Below, piece by piece: positions 37,406-46,767 of a stretch of DNA of 64,000 bases. Position 1 is the stretch's first letter, and each line of letters starts with the position of its first letter. The translations under genes and the position numbers were made by a program. This stretch comes from Halobacteria archaeon HArc-gm2 (GTDB lineage: Archaea > Halobacteriota > Halobacteria > Halobacteriales > Haloarculaceae). The notes beneath the pieces are model-generated. The model was given only the letters and a program-made list of their open reading frames with translations. It made no database searches and was not told the DNA's origin. The DNA lies in contig JAOPKE010000011.1 in NCBI GenBank assembly GCA_025517465.1, positions 1 through 64,000 on the forward strand, written 5' to 3'.

Positions 37406-38244
37406 CCTACGACGACTTCCTCGCGGGCGACCCGCTGATTATCACTGCGGCGCTGACCGGGGGCGTCCACGGGAAGGAGGCCAACCCCAACCTCCCCGAA
37501 ACGCCGGCGGAAATCGGGAGGGCAGCGGCCGCCGCGGAGGACGCGGGCGCCGCCGTCGTCCACCTCCACGCCCGCCGACCGAACGGCGAGCGATCCTTCG
37601 CTACCGAGCGATTTCAGGAGATAGACGACGCCGTCCGCCGGCACGCCGACGACGTGATCGTTCAACATTCGACCGGTGGGACGGGCGCCCCCGCCGAAAA
37701 GCGGCACCTGCCCCTTCGGACGGATCCCGCCCCAGAGATGGCCTCCCTCGACATGGGGCCGCTCAACCGCTACGACCACCTGACGAGCGAGAACACCCGC
37801 GGGATGGTCGACGCGCTCCACGCGGAGATGGTCGAGCGCGGGATCAAGCCCGAACTGGAGGTGTTCAACGACGGCCACCTCAACGAGGTCCACGGCCTGC
37901 TGGAGCGACGCGAACTCGCCGACCCGGTGTACGCGACGCTCATCTTCGGCGGCGGCACGCTGACGCCGCCCCGGCCCCGGAACCTGCGCAACGCCGTCGA
38001 CAACCTCCCGGAGGGCGCGCTGTTCAACACCCTCGGCTTCGGGCGCCACCAGCTTCCCTTCGCGACGATGGGAATCCTCTTCGGGGGCCACGTCCGCGTC
38101 GGCCTGGAGGACAACGTCTACTACCGGCAGGGGGAACTCGCCGAAAGCAACGCGCAACTCGTCGAGCGCGTCGTGCGAGTGGCCGAGGAGCTCGGTCGCG
38201 AGGTCGCCAGCCCGTCGCAGGCCCGCGACATTCTGGGCCTGTAG
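37402..38244 (+). CDS. BKACE-family enzyme (3-keto-5-aminohexanoate cleavage, DUF849)
   Basis: A 280-residue TIM-barrel enzyme with zinc-binding HLHARRPNGE (His-x-His, near residue 52), and LIITAALTGGVHG and GGHVRVGLEDNVYY. The family splits beta-keto acids with acetyl-CoA. The substrate specificity is not visible. The GTG start at 37402 overlaps the stop of the small cysteine protein. Confidence 0.88.
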   Translation: MTYDDFLAGDPLIITAALTGGVHGKEANPNLPETPAEIGRAAAAAEDAGAAVVHLHARRPNGERSFATERFQEIDDAVRRHADDVIVQHSTGGTGAPAEKRHLPLRTDPAPEMASLDMGPLNRYDHLTSENTRGMVDALHAEMVERGIKPELEVFNDGHLNEVHGLLERRELADPVYATLIFGGGTLTPPRPRNLRNAVDNLPEGALFNTLGFGRHQLPFATMGILFGGHVRVGLEDNVYYRQGELAESNAQLVERVVRVAEELGREVASPSQARDILGL

Positions 38245-38272
38245 GTCACCGGCGAAGGGATTCGCCGACGAC

Positions 38273-39223
38273 TCAGTCTCGGCCGACCGCGATCTCGGGC
38301 AGCTGCGATTCGAGCATCTCGCGGTCTTCCTCGTACTGGCTCGGCAGCTGGAGCGACGACCCGAGTTCGTCCACGTCTTCGTCGACGGTGAACCCTGGCT
38401 CGGTGGTCGCCACCTCGAAGAGGATGCCGCCGGGGTCGCGCGCGTAGACGGACTGGAAGTAGCGCCGGTCCTTGATCCGGGTCGGTTCGAGCCCGGCGTC
38501 GGACAGGCGCTCGCGCCACTCTACCAGCGGGACGTCGCCCGCGCCGAAGGCGACGTGGTGGATGGTGCCGATTCCCTCCTTGCCGTACTCGGACTCGACG
38601 TCGAGGATATCGACGACGGCTGGGTCCGCGCCGTCGTCGCCGCCATCACCGGGCGCCTCGTATCGGACCCGGTCGCCCGCCTGGTCGACCAGGTCGAACC
38701 CGAACACCTCCAGCGTCGCGGCGGTGTGGTAGACGCTGCTCGACCGGAGCGTCACGCTGTGGAGGCCGCGGACCGCGTACTCGGCGGGAATCGCGTCCGT
38801 CGCCGGCGGCCGTGACGAGTCGCTCTCCACGAGTTCGACAGGGACGCCGTCGTGGTCGCAGAACCGGACGACGGCGTCGCCGAATCGGTCCGCCGGTTCG
38901 TCGACGGCCACCTCGAAGTCCGCGGACGAGAGCCGGTCGTACCAGTATTCGGCACTTCCTTCGGGGACGGTCAGTGCCACGGCACTGGGCTGTGGCTGCC
39001 CGACGCGGCCCACCTCGCCGCGCTGGTAGGGGAAGAAGGTGACCAGCGTCCCTGGGTCGGCACTCTCTGACCCGTAGTAGAGGTGGTACATGAACTCGTA
39101 GTCGAAGTTGACGGTCCGCTTGACGAATCGCAGACCCAGGACGTCGGTGTAGAAGTCGACGTTCGCCTGGGGGTCGCCGGCGATGGCGGAGACGTGGTGG
39201 AGTCCGGAGACGGGGTCCCTCAT
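38273..39223 (-). CDS. VOC-family ring-cleaving dioxygenase-like protein
   Basis: A 316-residue protein of two vicinal-oxygen-chelate repeats. The metal ligands are His in GLHHVSAIAG and Glu in VELVES (first), and His in IHHVAFGAGD and Glu in GILFEVATTE (second). Haloarchaea commonly have this gene next to an esterase, as here (ATGA overlap at 39220). The substrate is unknown. The start at 39223 is clear from MRDPVSGLHHV. Confidence 0.86.
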   Translation of the reverse strand: MRDPVSGLHHVSAIAGDPQANVDFYTDVLGLRFVKRTVNFDYEFMYHLYYGSESADPGTLVTFFPYQRGEVGRVGQPQPSAVALTVPEGSAEYWYDRLSSADFEVAVDEPADRFGDAVVRFCDHDGVPVELVESDSSRPPATDAIPAEYAVRGLHSVTLRSSSVYHTAATLEVFGFDLVDQAGDRVRYEAPGDGGDDGADPAVVDILDVESEYGKEGIGTIHHVAFGAGDVPLVEWRERLSDAGLEPTRIKDRRYFQSVYARDPGGILFEVATTEPGFTVDEDVDELGSSLQLPSQYEEDREMLESQLPEIAVGRD

Positions 39224-39903
39224 CGGTTCGCCGACCCCCGTTCGGGCGCTCCCCGTTCTGGTGCCCCTTCGAGGAGTTCGGCGACCATCTCGCCGGCGCT
39301 CGCCAGGTCCGCGTCGCTGGCTCCGTGACCGTCCCCCTCGTCGATGCACTCGGTGACGTCACCACCGAGTCGCTCGAAGACGGCGGCGGTCTCGTTGAGG
39401 CGTTCGGCCGGGACCTGGGGGTCCTCCTCGGTCCCGCTGACGAGGACTGGAGTCCCGTCGAGGGTTCCGTCGTACCGGTCGGGGTCGGGTTCTGGGCCGA
39501 GCAGTCCGCCGCTCGCCGCGACTACGCCGCCGTACCGCGTCGGATTTCTGGCGTCGAACTCGCTGACGAGGCAGGCCCCCTGGGAGATGCCGAACAGCAG
39601 GACCCGGTCTGTGGAAATCCCCGCGTCGTTCGCCTCGGCGACGGCGTCTGCTACGGCCTGGAGGGCCGACGACAGCCAGGGCTCGTTCGATTCGACGGGT
39701 GCGAGAAACGAGTTCGGATACCACCGGTTCCGCTCGGCCTGCGGCGCGAGAAGTGCCAGGCCGTGCCGGTAGAACTCCTCGGCGAGCCGGACGACGCCGT
39801 CGGCGGTCGCTCCGCGTCCGTGGACGAGTACCGCGGCGGCGTCGGCCGCACAAGGCGGTGCACCGGCCGTTACGAGCGGCTGGTCCTGGTGTGGCCCAGT
39901 CAC
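39220..39903 (-). CDS. Alpha/beta-hydrolase (phospholipase/carboxylesterase type)
   Basis: A 227-residue esterase-like protein. The nucleophile is Ser in GISQGACLV, the acid Asp in GTEEDPQVP and the base His in DEGDGHGAS. An early VHGRGATADG forms the oxyanion-hole region. I chose the GTG at 39903 (VTGPHQDQPLV) with a GGGGAGG upstream over the ATG at 39978. It overlaps the VOC gene by 4 nt and is upstream of it in the same transcript. Confidence 0.82.
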   Translation of the reverse strand: MTGPHQDQPLVTAGAPPCAADAAAVLVHGRGATADGVVRLAEEFYRHGLALLAPQAERNRWYPNSFLAPVESNEPWLSSALQAVADAVAEANDAGISTDRVLLFGISQGACLVSEFDARNPTRYGGVVAASGGLLGPEPDPDRYDGTLDGTPVLVSGTEEDPQVPAERLNETAAVFERLGGDVTECIDEGDGHGASDADLASAGEMVAELLEGAPERGAPERGSANR

Positions 39904-39980
39904 GAGCGCTCGCCTCCCCGAACCGGCGATGGTGTCTGTGGAAACACGTTCGATGCTGTCCTCTAGAGCGGGCAGCACCT

Positions 39981-41060
39981 TCAGTCACAGCCTCCGTCGG
40001 TGATGCACTCGTTCCCCGCAGTGCGTTCCAGTTCCGACGCTCGCGGACTCTCACCGCCGTGGGGCGTCTTGCGCTCGCGAACCGTCAGCGCGTGGACGGA
40101 CTCCGTCGCGTCGTCGACCACGAGGGCTTCGCCCGGTTCGGTCGGCATGCGTTCGACGAACGTCCCGTCCATGTACGCGGGGCGCGACGCCGCCAGTGCC
40201 TCCCGATCGGCCCGGTTCGTCAGCCGGTGGGCGACCAGCAGGTCGGCCTGCGAGTGGGCCACGTCGGGGAGCGCGCTCGGCCGCTGGGTCGCGGCGACGA
40301 GGCTGACGCCGGGCTGTCGTCCCCGGGTGAGGAGCTGTCTGAGCGACGGCGCCGCCACCCCGTCGAACAGGACGTGAGCCTCGTCGACCAGCAACCAGGG
40401 GAGGACGTCGAGCGTGCCCGCGACGCGCGCCCGGTAGAGTGACTCGGCGACCGCGGCGACGACGGCGTTCGTCGGTGCGCGGCCGAGTCCGGCGCAGTCC
40501 AGGACTGTCGGGCGGTCGGTAAGGTCCTGGGGCGCGAGCGCGTCGCCGCCGAAGACTCGCCACTGGGCGGCCGTGCGGAGGTGGTTCGCGGCCGCCCGAC
40601 ACGTCGCGGCCGCTGCGTCCGCGTCGTCGACGTACTCTTGCATCCCTGCGAGCGTCTCCCGTTCCGCGGCGGCCCGCCAGACGAGCGATCCGGGGCCGCT
40701 CTCCGGGTCCAGCCCCACCAGTCGACACCACGCGCGCGGTGCGAGCGCGTCCGCAGCGACGCGCGGTTCGACGACGCGGGCCGAGACGGGCGGCCGGTCC
40801 AGCGTCCGGAACGCTCCCATCGGGTCGACCACGACCGGTGCGACTGTCTCGGCCCGTGCAAGCGCCTCCGCGAGCACGCCGAGCGTGTAGGACTTGCCCG
40901 ACCCGCGCTTGCCGACGACCAGGCCGACGTGGGGTCGGTCCAGGTCCAGTTCGACGCGCGCGCCGTGGCTCCCGTCGCGGGCGCGGTAGTGCCCGAGTTC
41001 GCCGGTGGGCCTGTCTTCAGCACCCCTCTCGTCCCCCGATTCGCGTCCGATGACGACCAT
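39981..41060 (-). CDS. HerA/DUF87-type ATPase
   Basis: A 359-residue P-loop ATPase: GKRGSGKSYTLGV (Walker A, about residues 50-62), LPWLLVDEAHVLFDG (Walker B) and SLVAATQRPSALP (sensor/motif III). The region after it has LTNRADREAL. The family moves DNA or acts in conjugation-like systems. No nuclease partner (NurA) lies next to it, so the role is open. It diverges from the pilin-like protein gene. Confidence 0.78.
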   Translation of the reverse strand: MVVIGRESGDERGAEDRPTGELGHYRARDGSHGARVELDLDRPHVGLVVGKRGSGKSYTLGVLAEALARAETVAPVVVDPMGAFRTLDRPPVSARVVEPRVAADALAPRAWCRLVGLDPESGPGSLVWRAAAERETLAGMQEYVDDADAAAATCRAAANHLRTAAQWRVFGGDALAPQDLTDRPTVLDCAGLGRAPTNAVVAAVAESLYRARVAGTLDVLPWLLVDEAHVLFDGVAAPSLRQLLTRGRQPGVSLVAATQRPSALPDVAHSQADLLVAHRLTNRADREALAASRPAYMDGTFVERMPTEPGEALVVDDATESVHALTVRERKTPHGGESPRASELERTAGNECITDGGCD

Positions 41061-41135
41061 GGCGGGGCTGGCCCCTGCTTCCCACTTGAACCCTCGTCCG
41101 GGCCTTTATCAGTCGGGACGGGACCAGACCGGTCC

Positions 41136-41582
41136 ATGTTCGAAGAACTGTGGCGCGACGACCGCGCCATCGAGGGACTGCCGATCCGGCTCGTGATCGC
41201 ACTCGTCGTCGGCGTCGCCAGTCTGAGCGTGATGATGAACACCATCGGCGGGCTGGACGCGATGACCGTCACCGAACTCAACGTCGCGCCCGAGCCGGAG
41301 GTGATCGAGGTCGGGGAGACCGACCTCGACCTGACCGTCGTCGACCCGGACGGCGAGCCGGTCGCCGACGCCACCGTCGTCGTCTCCGGCGGCACGGCCA
41401 CGCTGGACGGGGTGGTGACCGACAAAACGGGCGACGACGGGTCGGTGGACGTGGACGTCGACCCGTCGCTCGGTCCCAACCAGGACGAGGGAACCGTCGA
41501 GATAGACGTCAAACCGCCCGCGAGCGGCGGATACACCGACCGCCGGGCCAACACCGACGTCCTGGTCGTCCGGGACGACTGA
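41136..41582 (+). CDS. Membrane-anchored carboxypeptidase-regulatory-like domain protein
   Basis: A 148-residue protein: a short N-terminal part (MFEELWRDDRAIEG), one hydrophobic segment (LVIALVVGVASLSVMM, about residues 19-34) and an extracellular Ig-like/carboxypeptidase-regulatory domain (VVDPDGEPVADATVVVSGGTA). It resembles the haloarchaeal DUF7382-type family. It is possibly a pilin- or stalk-like surface protein. Confidence 0.75.
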   Translation: MFEELWRDDRAIEGLPIRLVIALVVGVASLSVMMNTIGGLDAMTVTELNVAPEPEVIEVGETDLDLTVVDPDGEPVADATVVVSGGTATLDGVVTDKTGDDGSVDVDVDPSLGPNQDEGTVEIDVKPPASGGYTDRRANTDVLVVRDD

Positions 41583-41873
41583 CCGGCCCGTGGATCCGGT
41601 AGGTCGGTCGTCGGCGTCTGACGAGCGTCGTTGCTCGCCGTCGCCGCGGTACCGAGCCGTCGCTGTTCGGTAAGCGCCGCCTGCGGGCGGGCGCGACACG
41701 TCGTGTCCACGCAGTGGTCCGCTTCGGCCGGTTCCGACCGGGGCGCTCTGGCACCGACCTTCGCGAGAACCGGCAGTGTTCGGTCGGCTAAGGTCCCGAT
41801 AACGGTCGTGACAGCGCGCGTGACGGGAGGTAAGTAGCCTATAATTAATCGGCCCCCTGCCGGAGACGCGTGC

Positions 41874-43061
41874 ATGAATCTCGCAGTGATCGGCTTCGGC
41901 AACGCGGGCGGCAAGATCGCCGACAGGTTGCTGGCCTTCGAGCGTGAGACCGGACGCTCGCTCAGCGCCTTCGCCATGGCCGTCAACGCGGCGGCAATCG
42001 ATCTCGAGAGACTGGAGGTGATTCCGGAGGAAAAGCGCCTGCTCATCGGCCAGACCCACGAGCAGGTCAAGGGCCGCGGCGCCGGTGCGGACCCCGAACT
42101 CGGCGCCGAGGTGACGCGCCAGGACCTCAACGAGATCGAGCGTGCCCTCGACGGCGTCCCGCTCCACGCCGTCGACGGCTTCCTCGTCGTCGCGGGGCTC
42201 GGCGGCGGCACGGGCTCCGGTGGCGCGCCGGTCCTGGCCGAGCGTCTCGGCGAGACCTACGAGGAACCGGTGTACGGCCTCGGCGTGATGCCTGGCTCGG
42301 CCGAGGGCGGCCGGGCGTCGCTCAACGCCGCCCGCTCGCTGCAGTCGTTCACCAACGCGACGGACAACCTCATGCTGTTCGACAACGACGCCTGGCGGTC
42401 GACCGACGACTCCATCGAGGGCGGTTACCAGCGCACCAACCAGGAACTGGCCCGACGGTTCGTCACGCTGCTGGCCGCCGGGGAAATCGACGGCTCGCAG
42501 GTCTCCGAGAGCGCGATGGACTCCAGCGACATCCGCCGCACGCTGTCGACGGGCGGGGTCAGCACCATCGCCTACAGCGAGGCCACCGTCGAGCAGGAGA
42601 CCCGCAAGAGCCAGGGGCTGCTCGGCCGCCTCTCGACCAACGGCCACGACGAGAACGAGAGCGAGAACAGCGACCTCCCGATGAAGATCCACGGCCTCGT
42701 CCGCAAGGCCGTCCAGTCCCGGCTCACCTGCCCGGCGGACGTCTCCTCGGCCGAGCGCGCACTCATCGTCATCTCCGGGCCGCCACGGGAGTTCTCCCAG
42801 AAGGGGATCCAGCGCGCCCGCCAGTGGCTCGAACAGGAGACCCAGTCCGTCGAGGTCCTGGCCGGCGACGACCCCCGGCAGGACGCCGATACCCTCTCCG
42901 CCTGCGTGCTCCTGTCCAACGTCACCGACGTCCCCCGCGTCGACCAGCTCCAGGAGCAAGCGGTCGGCGCCCAGGACTCCATCGACGACCAGGCGGCGAC
43001 CCGCGAAGACGAAATCGACGACCTGATCACCGACGACCAGAACCGCATCGACCCTGTGTAG
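41874..43061 (+). CDS. cetZ: Tubulin-like cell-shape protein CetZ
   Basis: A 395-residue protein of the CetZ group of the tubulin/FtsZ superfamily. It has GFGNAGGKIAD at residues 7-17 and the GTP-binding tubulin signature GGGTGSGGAPVLAERL near residue 105. CetZ proteins control haloarchaeal cell shape and motility. An acidic C-terminal tail follows. TATAATTA at about 41842 is 27 nt before the ATG, so the gene is leaderless. The upstream 41583-41873 holds nothing else I can support. Confidence 0.93.
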   Translation: MNLAVIGFGNAGGKIADRLLAFERETGRSLSAFAMAVNAAAIDLERLEVIPEEKRLLIGQTHEQVKGRGAGADPELGAEVTRQDLNEIERALDGVPLHAVDGFLVVAGLGGGTGSGGAPVLAERLGETYEEPVYGLGVMPGSAEGGRASLNAARSLQSFTNATDNLMLFDNDAWRSTDDSIEGGYQRTNQELARRFVTLLAAGEIDGSQVSESAMDSSDIRRTLSTGGVSTIAYSEATVEQETRKSQGLLGRLSTNGHDENESENSDLPMKIHGLVRKAVQSRLTCPADVSSAERALIVISGPPREFSQKGIQRARQWLEQETQSVEVLAGDDPRQDADTLSACVLLSNVTDVPRVDQLQEQAVGAQDSIDDQAATREDEIDDLITDDQNRIDPV

Positions 43062-43882
43062 TAGTTCGATACGTCACTATTTGCTTCGAGTGTACTTCGA
43101 GAAGTGGCTCTTTGAGCACTGAATCCGCGTTCCTCCGTCCGCTCGCTGCTCCTGCCGATACCGCAAACAACCAGAAAGCCCTCGGCGCGCTCCAGTCCCG
43201 GGGCTTGCTGCGCACCTCACTTCGTTGCGGTGCCCTCAGCGGAGCTGAGGACTACGCGAGAGCGGAGCTCTCGCGGTCGCTTACTGCGCCCGGGTTCCCG
43301 GAGCGCGCCTCGCCCTTTCAGTCCACCGGAAGACTCACTTCGTTCGTCTTCCGAGCCCTGCTTTGCTTCGCTCAGCAGGACACCAGGTCAGCACAGCACC
43401 GCGGCCCTGCCCTTCCCCTTCCACGCGAGCGAAGCGAGTGTGGGCTCGAAAGACGAGGTGTGCCGAGTCTTTCGGTGGGTCGCGCGATAAAACGCGCTCC
43501 CGGCCGTGCGGTTGCTGAAGGAAGCGTGTCGCGCCGCCAGGCGCGACCGGGGAGGTTTGGTGGTTATAATCGCGAGCGTCCTCGTGGCGCGAGCAACGCT
43601 GTTCTTGGAGGACTGAAAGGGCGAGGCCCGCTCGACGAAGTCCGACGACGGAAGCACCGCAACGGAGTGAGGAGCGCAGCGAGTCGCACGAGTCGAGCGG
43701 GCCGAGGGCTTTCCTTCCGTTGTTTGGAGTAACGTTGTCGGCTGCTGTCAAGCGCGCCGAGGGCTTTCCGTTGTTTGGAGTAACGTTGTCGGCTGCTGTC
43801 AAGCGCGCCGAGGGCTTTCCTTTGGTACCGCTGTCGAGGTCGAGATCGCGACGACGAACCACAGCAGAATTAGAGAGAACTC
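43062..43882. repeat. Repeat-rich non-coding module
   Basis: About 820 bases, full of short inverted repeats (for example ACTTCGTTCG near 43334, CGAGCGAAGCGAG near 43427) and with no convincing gene. It is bounded by an 18-mer on the left in inverted form (43174-43191) and by two exact tandem 51-bp units on the right (43719-43769, 43770-43820), each ending in the 18-mer. A diverged third end sits at about 43697-43716. All six frames read as low-quality protein. I found no tRNA, CRISPR, RNase P or SRP RNA signature. Confidence 0.7.
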
Positions 43883-44623
43883 CTAGTAGCTGTCCCAGTC
43901 GATCCACTCCTGCTCCCAGCCGGTGCGGGACTCGGCCGACCGACGGGCGCGCTCGCGGTCCTCCCGGCGGGTCCGGTTGCGCTCGGGCGTGTCGGCCTGT
44001 TCGCCTTCCAGCAGCATGGGCTGGAAGGCGACGCCGCCGAGGCGGGTGTCGACCTCGCCCGAGGAATCCACGGTCACCAGCGACTGCTCGCCGGCGCCCA
44101 GCGGCATCACCAGTCGACCGTCGTCGGCCAGCTGGCGGACGAGCGCCCGGGGCGGTTCGATGGCGGCCGCCTCCAGGAGAATTCGGTCGAAGGGGGCGTA
44201 CTCGGGCAGGCCGTCGGCGCCGTCGCGGCGGTCGACGAGGACGCCGCCGTAGCCGGCCTTCGAGAGGTTCGATCGGGCGTCGAGGACGAGGCGGCGGGCG
44301 ATGTCGATGGCGTGGACGTTGGCCTCGCCGACGAGTTCGGCGACGACGGCAGCGGTGTAGCCGACGCCGACGCCGACGACGAGGACGTCGTCGCCCTCGG
44401 CGGGGTCCAGCGCCTCGACTATGCGGGCGACGGTACTCGGCGAGAGGACGCGCGTGCCGAAGCGTTCGAACGGGCGGTCGGCGTAGGCGCCGCGCTCGTC
44501 GTCGACGAACACCTCCCGCGGCACCGTCCGCATGGCCTGGGAGACGTTCGGGGAGTGGACGCAGCCCTTGCTCTCGTGTTGCAGGCTGTCGACCATGTCG
44601 TCCCGCACGACCGCGAGGTCCAT
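43883..44623 (-). CDS. Protein-L-isoaspartate methyltransferase-like protein
   Basis: A 246-residue protein starting MDLAVVRDDMVDSLQHES. The PCMT N-terminal motif VPREVFVDDERGAYADRPF and the SAM region VLVVGVGVGYTAAVVAEL are present. The EIGTG form of motif I is replaced by VVGVGVG, so it may be a divergent paralogue. A second, canonical PCMT gene (45299-45928) follows on the same strand, separated by an opposite-strand membrane gene. Confidence 0.85.
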   Translation of the reverse strand: MDLAVVRDDMVDSLQHESKGCVHSPNVSQAMRTVPREVFVDDERGAYADRPFERFGTRVLSPSTVARIVEALDPAEGDDVLVVGVGVGYTAAVVAELVGEANVHAIDIARRLVLDARSNLSKAGYGGVLVDRRDGADGLPEYAPFDRILLEAAAIEPPRALVRQLADDGRLVMPLGAGEQSLVTVDSSGEVDTRLGGVAFQPMLLEGEQADTPERNRTRREDRERARRSAESRTGWEQEWIDWDSY

Positions 44624-44781
44624 ACGCCGCAGTGAGAGCCCGATGCTATTCAATGAACTGGTCGGGGCGAACCCGTCGGCGTCTCTCGGTATCGTCGGAT
44701 CCCGTAGCGCCACGAGCGGGGACCCACGACCCGACAGCGGCCGGCGGAACGTTGAGAACCCGCGGGCGTGAACCGCGAGGT

Positions 44782-45294
44782 ATGCAGGGCTTGCCGGACC
44801 CGCTGCTCGGGAGCAGGCTCGCGAACCTGGGGGTCGCCGTCGCGGTGGCGCTCGCGCTCGTGGCCCTGCCGCTCCGATATCGCCGGTCCGACACGCCCTT
44901 CCGAATCGCGGCGTCGAGCGGGATTCTCGCCGCCGCCGTCGGGCTTACACTCTGGGCGGTCCCTCGGCTCGCTGCCGGGACGTTCCAGCAGTTCACCTGG
45001 ACGAATCCCGCCGTCGCCGTGGCTCTCTACGCGGTCGGAACGGTCGTCCTCGGTGTTCAGGTCGCCGGGCCGGTGTACGGCTATCTGGAGTACGGGCTCG
45101 TCGCGCCGCTGGCCGTGGGGGTCGCTGCGACGACGCTATCGACGTTCCTCCACTTTCAGCTCGGCGGCGAGACGGAGTCGTTCGGTCTCTACGCCCTGTT
45201 CACGCCGTGGATACTCGCTGTGATTCTCGTGGTCGCGTTGCTGGAGGCGGGCGCCCGCCGGTTCGTCGTCCCTCACGTCGCCAGGGCGGAGTAG
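44782..45294 (+). CDS. Uncharacterised multi-pass membrane protein
   Basis: A 170-residue protein starting MQGLPDPLLGSRLANLG. It has five hydrophobic helices (about residues 12-33, 43-64, 76-97, 103-122 and 132-152). I recognise no family. It is embedded between two minus-strand methyltransferase genes. The ATG at 44782 is chosen over the long upstream open frame, whose residues are mostly Arg. Confidence 0.7.
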   Translation: MQGLPDPLLGSRLANLGVAVAVALALVALPLRYRRSDTPFRIAASSGILAAAVGLTLWAVPRLAAGTFQQFTWTNPAVAVALYAVGTVVLGVQVAGPVYGYLEYGLVAPLAVGVAATTLSTFLHFQLGGETESFGLYALFTPWILAVILVVALLEAGARRFVVPHVARAE

Positions 45295-45298
45295 CGGG

Positions 45299-45928
45299 TC
45301 ACTGCAACGTAACGAACCGGACGCCGCCGTGGCGCTCCTGCTCCAGGGACCCGTCGGCGCGCTTGTGGGCGCGGACCAGCGTCTGTCGTCCCCTTCCGAT
45401 GGGGGCCAGCAGGAGGCCCTCGGGCCGGACCTGCTCGACGACCGCATCGGGAAACTCCGGCGCTGCGCAGGTCAGGTACGCGCGGTCGTAGGGGGCGTGG
45501 TCGGCCCACCCCTGCTTGCCGTCGCCGGCGCGGACCGAGATGCCCTGGTACCCCAGGTCGGCGAGTCGCCCGCGAGCATCATCGGCAAGGTTCTCGTGGT
45601 ACTCGACGCTGTAGACGTTGTCCGCGCCCACGATTTCCGCGGTGACGGCGGCGTGGTAGCCACAGCCCGTCCCGATTTCGAGGATCGTGTCACCTGGCCG
45701 CAGGTCCAGCAGGTCGGCCATGATGGCGACCATGTGGGGCGCACTGATGGTCTGGCCCTCGCCGATGGGGAGCGGGCGGTCGGCGTAGGCGTCGGCGCGC
45801 TCGTGGTCGGGGACGAAGGCGTGGCGCGGGACGGCTCCCATCGCGTCGAGCACACGCTCGTCGTCGACCGCCTCGCGCCCTGCGAGTCGGTCGACTAGGC
45901 GCCGGCGGCGCTCGGCCCAGTCGATCAT
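45299..45928 (-). CDS. pcm: Protein-L-isoaspartate O-methyltransferase
   Basis: A 209-residue protein-repair enzyme that methylates isoaspartyl residues. It carries VPRHAFVPDHERADAYADRP, GEGQTISAPHMVAIM (active-site loop with Ser), EIGTGCGYHAAVTAEI (SAM motif I) and GDGKQGWADHAPYDR. The ATG at 45928 fits family length; the upstream M at 45955 is less likely. Confidence 0.93.
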   Translation of the reverse strand: MIDWAERRRRLVDRLAGREAVDDERVLDAMGAVPRHAFVPDHERADAYADRPLPIGEGQTISAPHMVAIMADLLDLRPGDTILEIGTGCGYHAAVTAEIVGADNVYSVEYHENLADDARGRLADLGYQGISVRAGDGKQGWADHAPYDRAYLTCAAPEFPDAVVEQVRPEGLLLAPIGRGRQTLVRAHKRADGSLEQERHGGVRFVTLQ

Positions 45929-46024
45929 GGGTGCCGTTAGCACGGCCGAGGACAAGAGCGCGTCGGCGAGAAGCGACCGACGGCAGTGGGTCTCCCCGCC
46001 GTCAGGGTCGAGCAGCCGGTGGCG

Positions 46025-46681
46025 CTACCAGGCCGACCACGCCGTCGTGGACTCGTCGCGGACGTAGAGGCGCTTGACGTCCTTGGCCACCACGGAGTCC
46101 CCGCCCTGGTCGTAGCGGTCGCGGTCGTAGCCGTGGGCGTCGTCGCGGACGTGGAACCCCTCGACGGTGAACTCGTTGTCGCCGTACTCGGAGCTGCGGC
46201 CGACGATGAACTCCTCGTCGCCGGGGATGTGGAGCTTGAAGCTCTCGGTCTCGTCGTGGCGGCCGTCTTTGGGATGCATCGTCACGTTGACCGAGACGTT
46301 GCCGACGGCGCGCGTCCAGATGGTCCGGACGTCCTCGGCAGTGGCCTCGTCGACGCGCTGTTCGCCGTCGAGTTCGAGGCTGGTGATCCGCACCGTCATG
46401 ATCGCCTCCTCGGTCTCCAGCAGGAACTCCTCCCCGGTCGCCAGTTCCTCCTCGGCGGGGACGTCGACCTGCGCGGAGAAGGACTCGCCCTCCTGGGAGA
46501 CGACGACCTTGCGCTGGATCTCGCTGGCTTCGGGAAGCTGTGTCTTGTGGACGTGGTCGCACTCCGTACAGCGAACCGTCACCTGCCCGCCCGGCTTGAG
46601 CACCTCGTGGACCGTCTCCAGGTCCGGCGAACAGGCCGGACACGGCAGGGCGACGCGTTCGCCCGGTGTAGCGTCTGTCAT
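46025..46681 (-). CDS. HVO_0476-family zinc-finger protein
   Basis: A 218-residue protein: an N-terminal zinc ribbon (LPCPACSPDL ... VRCTECDHVH, CxxC pairs 14-17 and 38-41 or so), then a long acidic body rich in strands (ETEEAIMTVRITSLEL, EEFIVGRSSEYGDNEF). This matches the conserved HVO_0476 family. Function is unknown, perhaps a translation or RNA-related factor. Confidence 0.87.
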   Translation of the reverse strand: MTDATPGERVALPCPACSPDLETVHEVLKPGGQVTVRCTECDHVHKTQLPEASEIQRKVVVSQEGESFSAQVDVPAEEELATGEEFLLETEEAIMTVRITSLELDGEQRVDEATAEDVRTIWTRAVGNVSVNVTMHPKDGRHDETESFKLHIPGDEEFIVGRSSEYGDNEFTVEGFHVRDDAHGYDRDRYDQGGDSVVAKDVKRLYVRDESTTAWSAW

Positions 46682-46767
46682 GCGAAGGGCTACTGGGTCC
46701 GAGCGTAAATGCGCGTCGTACTCGGCGTGCACCCCGCGCTGCTGCCGACGGTGATCAGCCGAGGGCG

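Noticed and set aside
43062-43882. RNase P RNA, SRP RNA or CRISPR array in the repeat block
   Set aside because: Repeats are only two tandem 51-bp units without spacers, and no conserved RNase P or SRP core sequence was found.
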